From assembly GCF_913773735.1 (NCBI RefSeq), contig NZ_CAJYEB010000002.1:62001-126000 (forward strand): a stretch of DNA of 64,000 nucleotides, given 5' to 3'. Position 1 is the first letter of the stretch; every line of letters starts with the position of its first letter. The stretch comes from an uncultured Massilia sp. Its GTDB lineage: Bacteria; Pseudomonadota; Gammaproteobacteria; Burkholderiales; Burkholderiaceae_D. Below are positions 45,425 through 57,208 of this stretch, in pieces. The notes under the pieces are model-generated. The model saw only the letters and a program-made list of their open reading frames with translations. It did not search any database and had not been told where the DNA came from. Made by a program: the position numbers and the translations under genes.

Positions 45425-45750
45425 GTGTCCGCAATGGGTCGGAAGCAGACGTAACATTAGGTCCGCACCCGGCCAGAAGCAGTCGTTCTGGGGAGACCCA
45501 AGTAATGGCAATGACGCTACGACTGAGCCAAATAGTGAACGGTTCAATCATTGGCCAGAAACGTCTACCGGAGTGGGGGAAGTCCAGAATGCCATCTCCG
45601 AGCCAGCATGATATGCAACGTTGATAAGCTTGCAAGCTTGGGTTCTGGTACGGTAGTCGCTCGGTCTGACGGCAGTGAACTAGGGTATTCTAGTTGTTCA
45701 TCAGCTGTACGCATGACATGCGTACGCCTCCGCTTACGAAAGATGCGCTC
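45425..45750. other. Intergenic region with dispersed repeat
   Basis: About 325 bases. The first part is the dispersed palindrome copy (45427-45450) and flanking sequence that partly resembles that at 44100 (GGCCAGAAGCAG versus GGCCAGGAGCAA). The right part must hold the promoter of the kinase gene. Short frames here are not convincing. Confidence 0.45.
45427..45450. repeat. Dispersed imperfect palindrome, copy 2
   Basis: GTCCGCAATGGGTCGGAAGC then AGAC. The GTCCGC and GC(G/A)GAC ends pair around a TGGGTCG centre. Confidence 0.6.
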
Positions 45751-48243
45751 ATGAACAACAGGATATTCCCGGCTGCGGCCACCGAAAGCCATATCGCCGC
45801 GCGCATGGCGCCCTTCCAGCGCACCGCTTTGATGACAGCGCTAGCAATTGCCGTATTCACTCTGGCGCTCATGCCGATCGCGTCTGTCAAATGGCCGAGC
45901 GTAGCCTCTTTCCTGCCGGTCTACCAGGCGACGACGGTCGTCAGCTATGCCACCGTGGCTTACTTGATTTATGGTTACTTCAGACAGACTCGGCTGCATG
46001 CCTTGCTTTACTTGTGGGGTGGTTGCGTGTACACCTCCGCTGTCCTGTTAATACAATTTTTCTCTTTTCCTTCCGCGTTCGTTAACGACGTACGCCTAGT
46101 AGGCGGGACGCAAACGCCTAGCTGGCTCTGGTTCTTCTGGCACCTCGGCTCGACGGGCATGCTGTTCGGCTATGCCTGGTCGGAATGGCGCGTGCGAGGT
46201 CGCCTGGCACCGGACCCTATCGCCGCGTTCCGCACCTGCGCCATACTGACTGCCGGCGCGCTAGCGCTGAGCGTGCTCGCGGTGACGTTGTTCCACGACA
46301 GGCTGCCCGTAGTTGATGTCGCGGGCGACTTCAGCCGTATCACGAGTTCCGGTTACGCGCCCTTGATCCAGGTCATCATCGTGCTGGCGCTGTTCATGCT
46401 GTGGCGCGCGACGCGCTTTGCCACGCCGATGAGCGCTTGGCTCGGCGTGGCGATCGTTGCCATGGCGTTCGACAATGCAATCACCATGGCTGGCGGAGCG
46501 CGCTTGACGGCGGGCTGGTACGTTGGCCGCATCAATGCCCTCGTGTCTGGGCTAGTCATGCTGGTGCTATACCTAAAGGAAGTTAACCGCGTCTACCTGC
46601 GCGCGGCGTCCATGGCGGATGAGTTGGCCCTTGCCAACCAGCGTCTTGAGGGCGAACATGCACGCATGCTCAGCCTGTTCGAGCAGGCGCCCGGATTCAT
46701 GGCGGTTCTAACCGGACACGAGTATCGCGTCCAGATCGCGAATGCGGCATTCCAGCGCTTGGTCGGCGACCGCGCCGTAATCGGCTTGCCAATCGGCGAA
46801 GCGCTGCCTGAACTGGCGGAACAAGGGTATCTCGACCTGATCGAAGGTGTACGCCTTCAAGGAAGGGCCTACGTTGGCGCCGGCCTGAAGCTGTCTCTGC
46901 GGCGCGACGAGCATGCTGCTTTGGAGGACCTGTATATTGACGTACTGTTCCAGCCCAATGGCGGCCTTCATGGCGAGGCCGGCAGTATCTTCATCCAGGG
47001 CAACGACGTCAGCGAACAGTGGCAGGCACGCCAGGAGGTCAATCGGCAGCAGAAGTATCTCGAGCAACTGGTTCGCGAACGCACGCAGAAGCTGGAAGAC
47101 ACGCAAACCGCCTTGCTGCACGCCCAAAAACTTGAAGCGATTGGCAAGCTGACCGGTGGCGTGGCGCACGACTTCAACAACGTCCTTCACATAATCAACG
47201 GCAACATCGATCTCATCAAAATGTGCACGCCGGGCAACGAGAAGGTGAGCCTGCGCTGCGAATCTGCACGAACCGCTATCCGGCGCGGCGCGAAGCTGTC
47301 GTCGCAGTTGCTGGCCTTCGCTCGCAAGCAGCCGCTACAGCCGGACGCCGTCAACCTTCCCGACGTATTCAACGCCATCGATCTGCTTCTCAAGCGCGCC
47401 GTTGGCGAGAAGATCGAGGTGAGCTTCGTTGCCTGCCTTGGGGTGTGGAACGTGTTGGTCGATCCGCAGCAATTGGAAAACGTCATCCTCAATCTGTGCT
47501 TAAATGCAAGTGACGCAATGCCCTCGGGAGGTGCACTGGCTATCCGGGTCGACAATGTCTGCAGGGATGACATCGAATTCGTGCGCCTGGCATTCACCGA
47601 CACTGGCCACGGCATGTCCGCCGAGGTGAAGGCAAGAGCATTCGAACCCTTCTTCTCGACCAAGGGCGTCGGCAAGGGCACCGGACTAGGCTTGAGCATG
47701 GCATACGGCTTCGTCAAGCAAAGCGGCGGCCATATCGATATCGACAGCGATGTGGGGAAGGGAACGACGATCGATATCCTTTTGCCGCGCACCGACAAGC
47801 GCGCGCCGGAAAAGACGGCGGCGCCCAGTCTAGCTATCCGGGGCGGTACCGAAACGGTATTAGCCGTCGACGATGAGCAGGACATTCTCGATAATGTCGC
47901 CGCCATGTTGCGCGACCTCGGCTATCGAGTGCTGACGGCTGGCAGCGCTGATGCCGCGCTCGAAGTGATGGAGAGTCAGGAGCGGATCGACGTACTGTTC
48001 ACCGACGTGATAATGCCAGGCAGCGTTAGCGCCACTAGCCTAGCCGAGCGCACGCGCCGGCGGCATCCTAACATTCGTGTGCTGTTCACCTCGGGCTACA
48101 CCGAAAACGCGGTGATCCACAACGGTCGACTCGACGAGGGCATTAACTTACTGAGCAAGCCTTATGGCCGGGTAGAACTGGCGGGCGCCATGCGCGCCGT
48201 TCTGGCGACGCCCTCCTATGCGGGTGAGGTAGGCGTTACCTGA
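45751..48243 (+). CDS. MASE4-PAS hybrid sensor histidine kinase / receiver
   Basis: An 830-aa membrane kinase. The N-terminus has a MASE4-type sensor of about eight helices (residues about 25-270), then a PAS domain (LFEQAPGFMAVLTGHEYRVQIANAAFQRLV), a coiled linker, HisKA with the phospho-His in LTGGVAHDFNNVL, HATPase (NLCLNASDAMPSGG, DTGHGMSAEV, GTGLGLSMAYGF) and a receiver (VLFTDVIMPG, Asp acceptor). I prefer ATG 45751 (MNNRIFPAA) to the frame start at 45694. The signal is unknown. It is unusual cargo for a small island and may tie island behaviour to membrane or energy state. GC is slightly higher than in the neighbouring orphan genes. Confidence 0.9.
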   Translation: MNNRIFPAAATESHIAARMAPFQRTALMTALAIAVFTLALMPIASVKWPSVASFLPVYQATTVVSYATVAYLIYGYFRQTRLHALLYLWGGCVYTSAVLLIQFFSFPSAFVNDVRLVGGTQTPSWLWFFWHLGSTGMLFGYAWSEWRVRGRLAPDPIAAFRTCAILTAGALALSVLAVTLFHDRLPVVDVAGDFSRITSSGYAPLIQVIIVLALFMLWRATRFATPMSAWLGVAIVAMAFDNAITMAGGARLTAGWYVGRINALVSGLVMLVLYLKEVNRVYLRAASMADELALANQRLEGEHARMLSLFEQAPGFMAVLTGHEYRVQIANAAFQRLVGDRAVIGLPIGEALPELAEQGYLDLIEGVRLQGRAYVGAGLKLSLRRDEHAALEDLYIDVLFQPNGGLHGEAGSIFIQGNDVSEQWQARQEVNRQQKYLEQLVRERTQKLEDTQTALLHAQKLEAIGKLTGGVAHDFNNVLHIINGNIDLIKMCTPGNEKVSLRCESARTAIRRGAKLSSQLLAFARKQPLQPDAVNLPDVFNAIDLLLKRAVGEKIEVSFVACLGVWNVLVDPQQLENVILNLCLNASDAMPSGGALAIRVDNVCRDDIEFVRLAFTDTGHGMSAEVKARAFEPFFSTKGVGKGTGLGLSMAYGFVKQSGGHIDIDSDVGKGTTIDILLPRTDKRAPEKTAAPSLAIRGGTETVLAVDDEQDILDNVAAMLRDLGYRVLTAGSADAALEVMESQERIDVLFTDVIMPGSVSATSLAERTRRRHPNIRVLFTSGYTENAVIHNGRLDEGINLLSKPYGRVELAGAMRAVLATPSYAGEVGVT

Positions 48244-48381
48244 TACGGCATTTCTGGCGCGCACCCAAGGTCGCGAACGGGCTAGAATCGATGCCGTCGA
48301 TACAATCCCCAAAAAGGCATCACAATAGAAAACGAATCCGCGCTCTTTTCCAGCTCAGCAACCTGCTATTCTGACCCGACA

Positions 48382-48405
48382 GTCCGCTTTCGGCCAAAAG
48401 CGGAC
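48382..48405. repeat. Dispersed imperfect palindrome, copy 3
   Basis: GTCCGCTTTCGGCCAAAAGC then GGAC. Nearly perfect: GTCCGCTTT pairs with AAAGCGGAC except for one extra A. It lies just upstream of the 162-aa orphan gene. Confidence 0.65.
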
Positions 48406-48436
48406 TTCCTTAAACGTCGGCTTCAAGAATCGTAAT

Positions 48437-48925
48437 ATGAACCTGCGGCAAGAACTAACTCCTCCATCTGTCGACGAGCGACTAATTGCTCGTCTCGCTG
48501 AGCTAGCAAATGCTCTTGACGGCAACCCGAGCGAGACGTTGCGGGCTGAGTTCAATAAACTCGCGGGCACGGACGTTCCGATGATTCTTTTTCAAGGGGT
48601 GTACGAGAGCGAAGATCATGCGAACTTTGTGCGGAGGGTCCTGCGCGAACAACGTATTAAGCCCGTACCTGATGTCACCCGAGATGAGCTAGTCGAAATT
48701 GTCCGGCGTGCGATGAAACCCGACAAGGCTGGGTTAAATGAGTCGTATATGGCTATCTTTGATTGCAACGTACCGCGACCTCATGCTTCGAATCTCATTT
48801 TCTGGCCAGCAGACTACGACCACAGTAGCGGCACCTGGGGCGGCGGCAAACCGATGAGCGACTACGATCCGAGCCCAGAGCAAATAGTCGATTGGGCTTT
48901 CGATATGACCCCTCTTCCTCGGTGA
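48437..48925 (+). CDS. Hypothetical acidic protein
   Basis: A 162-aa soluble protein of unknown function. It has a helical N-terminal half (DERLIARLAELANALDGNPSETL, FVRRVLREQR) and a C-terminal part rich in aromatic and acidic residues (YMAIFDCNVPRPHASNLIFW, DYDHSSGTWGGGKPMSDYDP-SPEQIVDWAFDM). Small acidic single genes of this kind on islands are often immunity proteins, but no partner toxin is visible. The dispersed palindromes lie on both sides of it. Confidence 0.65.
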   Translation: MNLRQELTPPSVDERLIARLAELANALDGNPSETLRAEFNKLAGTDVPMILFQGVYESEDHANFVRRVLREQRIKPVPDVTRDELVEIVRRAMKPDKAGLNESYMAIFDCNVPRPHASNLIFWPADYDHSSGTWGGGKPMSDYDPSPEQIVDWAFDMTPLPR

Positions 48926-48941
48926 ATTGTTCAAGACGAAC

Positions 48942-48965
48942 GTCCGCAAAGGGTCGATAGCGGAC
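48942..48965. repeat. Dispersed imperfect palindrome, copy 4
   Basis: GTCCGCAAAGGGTCGATAGC then GGAC, 17 bases after the stop of the 162-aa gene. Confidence 0.6.
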
Positions 48966-49064
48966 GTACAGAACCGTGCTTCGGCAGCTAATATCGCGGC
49001 CGTGTTTCCAAAAGTCCTGATGCTTGTGCAACAAGCATAGCATTCGACATAGGGCGACACGCGA

Positions 49065-49310
49065 ATGTTCAAGCGTTCAGCGGCCACGCCGGGCGCGAAG
49101 AACTTGACGAAGCGTGAGGTGCTGACCGTCGTTTGGGATGTCACCGTCGACTGGCATCCGAACAGTCAAGCAGCGATAACTACTCTCGCCACTGCCGAAC
49201 AGCTTCCAGCGGATATTAAAAAGTACGCGGTCGAGTCGGATACGCCATTGAGCGAGGTTCGCGGGGTTATCCATATGGGTCGTGTCTACCTCGTTGTGCC
49301 AACATTCGCC
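49065..49310 (+). pseudogene. Probable gene fragment
   Basis: A frame starting MFKRSAATPGAKNLTKREVL and continuing to GVIHMGRVYLVVPTF looks protein-like up to about residue 80, then degrades where it meets the convergent gene at 49312. The GxVYLV ending resembles the strand that precedes the HExxH motif in phage/toxin-associated metalloprotease domains, but the HExxH part is absent. It is best read as the remnant of a longer gene. Confidence 0.35.
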
Positions 49311-49311
49311 G

Positions 49312-50082
49312 TCACTCTACGCGACCGCTGGCGCTGGCGAGGCCGACTCTCACCAAATGAGCTTTTTCTGCATACTCGTCAATGATTGCAATGATTCGCG
49401 GCACCGCATACTCAACCCATTCTTTATACTTCCAAATCGGGCGTGCACCCAGCAGCGTGTCCGTCGTCGAGACAGGCGTGGTGATGCTCTTGGTCGTGCC
49501 GTTCAAATTAAAACCATGGAAGTAAACTGTATTACCACGCATTTCCAGTTGCGGCATGAGGCGTGGTTGGCCGGCCTTGCCGTCCTTGCTGTTGGCCGAG
49601 AACACTGGCTTTACCTCGTCCCAGACAGCCGCAATCCCCGCATTGATGGAGTCGATGAACATCTGACCATATTGCAACCGCAAACGTCCAAACAGCTCTC
49701 TGCTCATCTTATGTTCGCGGGACAGCCGCTCCCTCATCTCCCTTGCTTGTACGGTTCGGATTGCTTCGCTCTGCTGTCGCTCCGTGTGCAAACGCCGCCT
49801 TTCCACCGCCTCAGGACTGTTATCTTCAATCCCACTCATATACGCTGGCAATGGTCCTTCCCACCGATCCTCTTCGTCTTCGTGATCTGTGGTCGGGCCA
49901 ACGTCTTCCACATCGTCAAGGTCAGTGTCGCTAGTGTCTGTACTGCAGCCAACAACTTTGCCTGTGGCTTGAAGACGCAAGCGGCCTTCAAAGTAGCAGT
50001 TAATACCGGCGCCGGCCTCTACCAATGCCAAGACTTCTCTAAGCCGTTCCGCCGTCAATAATCCTTTTACCTTGATGTCCAT
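49312..50082 (-). CDS. Hypothetical island protein
   Basis: A 256-aa soluble protein on the minus strand, with GAGGA before the ATG at 50082. The N-terminus (MDIKVKGLLTAERLREVLAL) and a Cys-containing hairpin (INCYFEGRLRLQATGKVVGC) are followed by an acidic disordered region (DTSDTDLDDVEDVGPTTDHE) and a charged helical half (MRERLSREHKMSRELFGRLR). The C-terminus has WKYKEWVEYAVPRIIAIID. I recognise no family. It reads against its neighbours, so it is a separate unit. Confidence 0.65.
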   Translation of the reverse strand: MDIKVKGLLTAERLREVLALVEAGAGINCYFEGRLRLQATGKVVGCSTDTSDTDLDDVEDVGPTTDHEDEEDRWEGPLPAYMSGIEDNSPEAVERRRLHTERQQSEAIRTVQAREMRERLSREHKMSRELFGRLRLQYGQMFIDSINAGIAAVWDEVKPVFSANSKDGKAGQPRLMPQLEMRGNTVYFHGFNLNGTTKSITTPVSTTDTLLGARPIWKYKEWVEYAVPRIIAIIDEYAEKAHLVRVGLASASGRVE

Positions 50083-50172
50083 TACGTCCTCACAAAATTA
50101 ACCCTGCTCCGAAGCAGATTGCATACCGCACCACACTCTCAAATTAGAAGCACTATTCCGTCATACCGTTAG

Positions 50173-50478
50173 TCAAGGACGTGACATCCCCTTGTCATCA
50201 GCCTTCAAGCATGTGAACTGAACTTCCGCCTTCGGATAATTGCCGAGTACAAATGGCGGCTGCGCTTCAACCGCGTTAACGACTTGGAGCGATTTTCCTT
50301 GGCCCATGCAATAGGCGTTCGCTTCCTGGAACGCTTCGGCCTTCAGGCTGCCAGAGCCACTGAAGCCGGTGGCGGCTTGCCGGCTTACCATGTAGGTGTC
50401 CTGGCCGATGGGGACGATGCCGGTGTTGCTGGCGCAGGCAGTCAGCATAAAAACGGGGGCGAGAATCAGGCGCTTCAA
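50173..50478 (-). CDS. Small lipoprotein with TTG start
   Basis: A 101-aa lipoprotein. The TTG at 50478 (AAAGGA upstream) gives MKRLILAPVFMLTACASN with a proper lipobox LTAC; the frame continuing upstream has no leader character. After the Cys: VPIGQDTYMVSRQAATGFSG, then KAEAFQEANAYCMGQGKSLQ and PPFVLGNYPKAEVQFTCL, which is the pattern of small envelope lipoproteins with one disulfide. It is divergent from the XRE gene across a 14-bp palindrome. Confidence 0.78.
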   Translation of the reverse strand: MKRLILAPVFMLTACASNTGIVPIGQDTYMVSRQAATGFSGSGSLKAEAFQEANAYCMGQGKSLQVVNAVEAQPPFVLGNYPKAEVQFTCLKADDKGMSRP

Positions 50479-50524
50479 TTGCAGTCCTTTGCTAGTTGAA
50501 TGGAACAGAGGTGAACCATCATTG

Positions 50525-50538
50525 CGGTACATGTACCG
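50525..50538. promoter_or_regulatory. 14-bp perfect palindrome between lipoprotein and XRE genes
   Basis: CGGTACATGTACCG, 36 bases before the XRE start and 47 before the divergent lipoprotein start. This is the size and position of an XRE/Cro-type operator controlling both genes. Confidence 0.55.
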
Positions 50539-50573
50539 TCGTCTGGACGAAATTATATCTGGATGATTGCCAT

Positions 50574-50816
50574 GTGCCCAACCTTTCACAAAATCGACAG
50601 TCGGCCGAACTACTCGCACTGGGAGGTGCGATCAGGCGCTTGCGCATGGAGCGCGACGTTTCACAGGAGCAGCTTGCCCTGTTGGCCGGTGTGGATCGCA
50701 GTTACTTGGGCCGAGTCGAACGTGGGGACAACAACCCGGCCGCGCTGACGATCATCAAGATCTCTGCCGCCCTGGGCGTGACCACGGCTGACCTTTTCGC
50801 CGCAGCGGACCTGTAA
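50574..50816 (+). CDS. XRE-family transcriptional regulator
   Basis: An 80-aa one-domain regulator: helix-turn-helix LGGAIRRLRMERDVSQEQLALLAGVDRSYLGRVERGDNNPAALTIIKISAALGVTTADLF. No ATG is available; GTG 50574 gives the usual length, whereas the frame start at 50496 (TTG) would translate the palindrome. No strong ribosome site is visible. It is the last gene of the island before attR and probably represses itself and the lipoprotein gene. Confidence 0.85.
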   Translation: MPNLSQNRQSAELLALGGAIRRLRMERDVSQEQLALLAGVDRSYLGRVERGDNNPAALTIIKISAALGVTTADLFAAADL

Positions 50817-51179
50817 AACAAGAGGCTGTGTATGGCTTCACGACGGGCGCACTAGCCAGGCACCTTCCCCAATGCTATCTAAGTAGTAGATGGCGTAGGT
50901 CCATGGCTGTGCAAGCCACTTGCATCGCCAGAATACTGCGGCGGTGATCGGCTATATGCTGGCCACTTTCAGCATGGTAAACTCCGGTCGTCGCGCCAGA
51001 TGAGGCTCGATGACACGAGGTAAGAGCGGGTAGCTACGCGAAGATTTGACGGTATTTTTGGCGGTATCTCTGCCGGATGAAAAGAAGAAACTCAGCATTC
51101 ATGCGGGTTTCAGACCATTGTTCGATTCCGGCCGGAGGCACCATTCGCAAGCACCTCACCCGTCCCACGCTTCACCTCG
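50817..51179. other. Island right end, non-coding
   Basis: About 360 bases with no supported gene. It contains the second copy of the 19-base ATTTTTGGCGGTATCTCTG (51054-51072), preceded by TTGACGGT, and then attR. Past attR the chromosomal style resumes with the end of the VOC gene. Confidence 0.6.
51120..51143 (+). repeat. attR
   Basis: An exact 24-base copy of the tRNA-Leu 3' end (GTTCGATTCCGGCCGGAGGC plus ACCA), without the rest of the tRNA. It marks the right boundary of the island. Confidence 0.93.
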
Positions 51180-51545
51180 TCATTGCGTGTCCTGCACGAA
51201 CGCGATGCACACTCCCGACGGATCGAGGACCGAAAATTCCAGCGTTCCCCATGGCCGGTTGCCCAGTGCGCCGTTCGGATGCACGCATCCTGCCGCGCGG
51301 CAGCGTTCGTACAACGCTTCGATGCCGTCCACGCCGATGCGCAGGCTGGTCCAGTCGGCCAGGTGCTTGTCCTGGCTGGAAAACAGGTGCAGCCGGGCCG
51401 CGTCGCGGCTGACGATGGCGAACTGCGCCGGTTCGGCGTCGCGGTAGTCCAGCGCAAAGCCGAGGCTGTCGCGGTAGAAGGCGACCGCCTCCTCGACGTC
51501 GCGGGCCGGGATCAGGGGGGAAACGCCGAGGAAACGGGTGGACAT
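51180..51545 (-). CDS. VOC-family protein (glyoxalase/bleomycin-resistance fold)
   Basis: A 121-aa protein with one VOC module: FLGVSPLIPARDVEEAVAFYRDSLGFALDY at the N-terminus and WGTLEFSVLDPSGVCIAFVQ at the end. Members bind metal or hydrophobic drugs as dimers; enzymes and binding proteins cannot be told apart here. I prefer the ATG at 51545 (MSTRFLGV) to the upstream one at 51584. It is the first gene outside the island, and its stop lies 37 bases from attR. Confidence 0.85.
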   Translation of the reverse strand: MSTRFLGVSPLIPARDVEEAVAFYRDSLGFALDYRDAEPAQFAIVSRDAARLHLFSSQDKHLADWTSLRIGVDGIEALYERCRAAGCVHPNGALGNRPWGTLEFSVLDPSGVCIAFVQDTQ

Positions 51546-51631
51546 GGGGCAGCCTGTGGTGGACGAAAATGCCACGATAGCCATCCGGCACGCCCGGCGT
51601 CAACCGGTATCGGCGTGCGCGGGCCGTGGCG

Positions 51632-52360
51632 CTAGCGCCCGCGACCCCAGTCGTCGTACTTGAGCTGGATGGCGCGCAGGCTGCCGTCGCGCTCCATCGT
51701 CGCCAGCGCCTCGTTCATGCGCGCCACCATGGCGTCGGGCATGGCGCGGTTGCAGGCCAGGTAGACGCGGATGGTGTTGAAGGTCAGCACCGGCGCCAGC
51801 TTGTTGCCGTAACCCAGGCGGTCCAGCGGCAGGCCGCGGATGATGCTGGCGGCCCACAGGTCGACGCGGTTCATGATCAGCTTGCGCGGGTTGGCCTGGT
51901 CGTCCGTGGCAGGGTCGACGTCGAAGCCGCGTGCGCGCAGGTACTGGTCGCGCGCGTCGCCGTTGTAGGTGCCGATGCGGTAGCCGCGCGCGTCTTCCAG
52001 CGTGCGCAAGGAAAAACTGCGGTCGGCGCGCCCCACCAGGATCCAGTCGGCCTCGCCGATCGGGCCGATCCACTTGAAGGTGGCTTCGCGCTCGGGCGTG
52101 CGGGTGGTCGAGTAGACGCAGCCGTTGGGGCGGTCCAGCGCCGCCATGTAGGCGCGCTTCCAGGGAAGCAGGTCGATGGTGTAGGCGGTGCCCGTGCGGG
52201 CCATGATCTCGCGGACGGTGTCGGTCCCGATGCCGACGACCCGGCCGGCTTCGTACATGGCGAAGGGTGCCGAGATCTCGGTCGTGATGTACAGCGCCGG
52301 CGCCGCCTGCGCATGCAGGCATGCCGCGGCCAACAGTGCGGCAAGAATCGTCGTTTTCAT
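51632..52360 (-). CDS. Periplasmic solute-binding protein (SBP family 3-like)
   Basis: A 242-aa exported protein. A signal peptide (MKTTILAALLAAACLHAQA) precedes a two-lobe solute-binding fold: EISAPFAMYEAGRVVGIGTDTVREI, LPWKRAYMAALDRPNG, GYRIGTYNGDARDQYL and a C-terminal ALATMERDGSLRAIQLKYDDWGRGR. The WKRAY variety is common in orphan, transporter-less family 3 proteins of beta- and gammaproteobacteria. No permease or ATPase is adjacent. The ligand is probably a small amino-acid-like molecule (inference). Confidence 0.88.
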   Translation of the reverse strand: MKTTILAALLAAACLHAQAAPALYITTEISAPFAMYEAGRVVGIGTDTVREIMARTGTAYTIDLLPWKRAYMAALDRPNGCVYSTTRTPEREATFKWIGPIGEADWILVGRADRSFSLRTLEDARGYRIGTYNGDARDQYLRARGFDVDPATDDQANPRKLIMNRVDLWAASIIRGLPLDRLGYGNKLAPVLTFNTIRVYLACNRAMPDAMVARMNEALATMERDGSLRAIQLKYDDWGRGR

Positions 52361-52841
52361 TCGTAGCGCACGCGAATTGGCGCCATCGGTCGGGGCGCCT
52401 CGTCAAAAGCATACCAGCAATGGCATGGCTGCGACAACGTATGTCTGACTGGAAACTTGCCGGTTGTGGCGCCGTCGCGACCCTCGGCATCGCCGCGGCC
52501 GTGCCGCACAGGGTCGCAGAAACATCGGTGGCACGCGGCGCCGATGTATCGATTTTTTCGATTTTAAACAGGAATGACTGATCGCTTTGCCAAGGTTGAT
52601 ATCGATACCAACGCCCGGACCAATACGATGAATCTATTGGCGACCTTGCGCCGCACAGACGATCCGTTTTTCATGAAACGTAATTTTTCAGTAACTCTTT
52701 GATGAATTTGGTGGCAGGCGCGCGACAACCGGCAACAAAGTCGCTTATATTAATGCCAAACAACAACACTTTCCTCTGTGAAAGTGACATACTGGTGTGC
52801 CTATAATTTCCTTTTGGAATTACTGATTTTTTCGATTTTAT
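52361..52841. other. Intergenic region upstream of the MHYT kinase
   Basis: About 480 bases without a supported gene. It holds two copies of GATTTTTTCGATTTTA (52551-52566 and 52825-52840, the second ending one base before the kinase ATG) and a perfect inverted repeat CACTTTC-N6-GAAAGTG (52767-52786). These are plausible regulatory sites for the kinase/HD-GYP operon. Confidence 0.55.
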
Positions 52842-56194
<3,353 letters not shown>

Positions 56195-56198
<4 letters not shown>

Positions 56199-57208
56199 GC
56201 AACGTCCACCTGCCGCTGATCCTCGCGGTCGACGACGAGGCCAGCAACCTGCAGCTGCTGCGCCAGATCCTGCAGGACCATTACCGCCTGCGCTTCGCCA
56301 AGGACGGCCAGCGCGCCCTCGCCCTGGCGCGCGAGGAGCGCCCCAACCTGATCCTGCTGGACGTGATGATGCCGGGGATGAGCGGCTACGAGGTCTGCGC
56401 CGCGCTGAAGGCCGACCCCGACCTGGCCGCGATCCCGGTGATCTTCGTGACCGCGCTGACCGATACCGACGACGAGCTGGAAGGCTTCGAGGCCGGCGCC
56501 GTCGACTACATCACCAAGCCGGTCAGCCCGCCGATCGTGCGCGCGCGCGTGCGCACCCACCTGTCGCTGGTGCGGATGGAAGAACTGCGCGCCTCGCGCC
56601 TGGAGATCGTCCAGCGCCTGGGCCTGGCGGCCGAGTACAAGGACAACGAGACCGGGCTGCACGTGATCCGCATGAGCCACTTCTCGCGCATCCTGGGCCT
56701 GGCGGCGGGCATGACGGAAACCGAGGCCGACGACCTGCTGCATGCGGCGCCGATGCACGACGTCGGCAAGATCGGCATTCCCGACCGCATCCTGCAAAAG
56801 CCCGGGCCGCTCGATCCGGACGAATGGAAGGTGATGCAGAGCCACGCCACCATCGGCGCCGAGATCATCGGCGAGCACGAGCGCGGCGTGCTGGCGCTGG
56901 CGCGCCAGATCGCCCTGACCCACCACGAGAAATGGGACGGCAGCGGCTACCCGAACGGCCTGGCCGGCGAACGCATCCCGCTGGTGGGCCGCATCTGCGC
57001 GATCGCCGACGTGTTCGACGCGCTGACGTCGGTGCGGCCGTACAAGAAGGCGTGGACGGAAGAGGAAGCGGTCGATTTCCTCGTCCGCCAGAAGGCAAAG
57101 CATTTCGATCCGGCGCTGGTCGACCTGTTCATCACGCAGCTGCCGGCGATCCGGGCGATCCGCCAGCGCTGGGCCGAGCAGGATGTCGTGGTCGAGGAAC
57201 TCGCCTAG
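56195..57208 (+). CDS. Response regulator with HD-GYP domain (c-di-GMP phosphodiesterase)
   Basis: A 337-aa response regulator. The receiver has Asp56 (LILLDVMMPGMSG) and TKPVSP; after a short linker the HD-GYP domain has HDVGKIGIPDRIL (His188-Asp189), HH in LTHHEKWDGSGYPNGL and ADVFDALTSVRPYKKAW. HD-GYP proteins hydrolyse c-di-GMP, typically promoting motility over biofilm. The ATGA overlap with the kinase and HPt gene makes it the obvious phosphorelay output. Its stop codon is the first element of a REP sequence. Confidence 0.95.

Larger units (their letters stand above)
34446..51143 (+). mobile_element. Integrative genomic island in tRNA-Leu, 16.7 kb
   Basis: A P4-type integrase lies directly downstream of the tRNA, and the tRNA 3' end is duplicated exactly at the far side. 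The interior is clearly lower in GC and differs in codon use from both flanks. It carries integration and replication genes on the left (integrase, AlpA-like, Prim-Pol), a three-gene ABC-ATPase conflict operon in the middle, and a signalling kinase, orphans and an XRE regulator on the right. No conjugation or capsid genes are present, so it is a satellite-like or mobilisable element. Confidence 0.92.
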
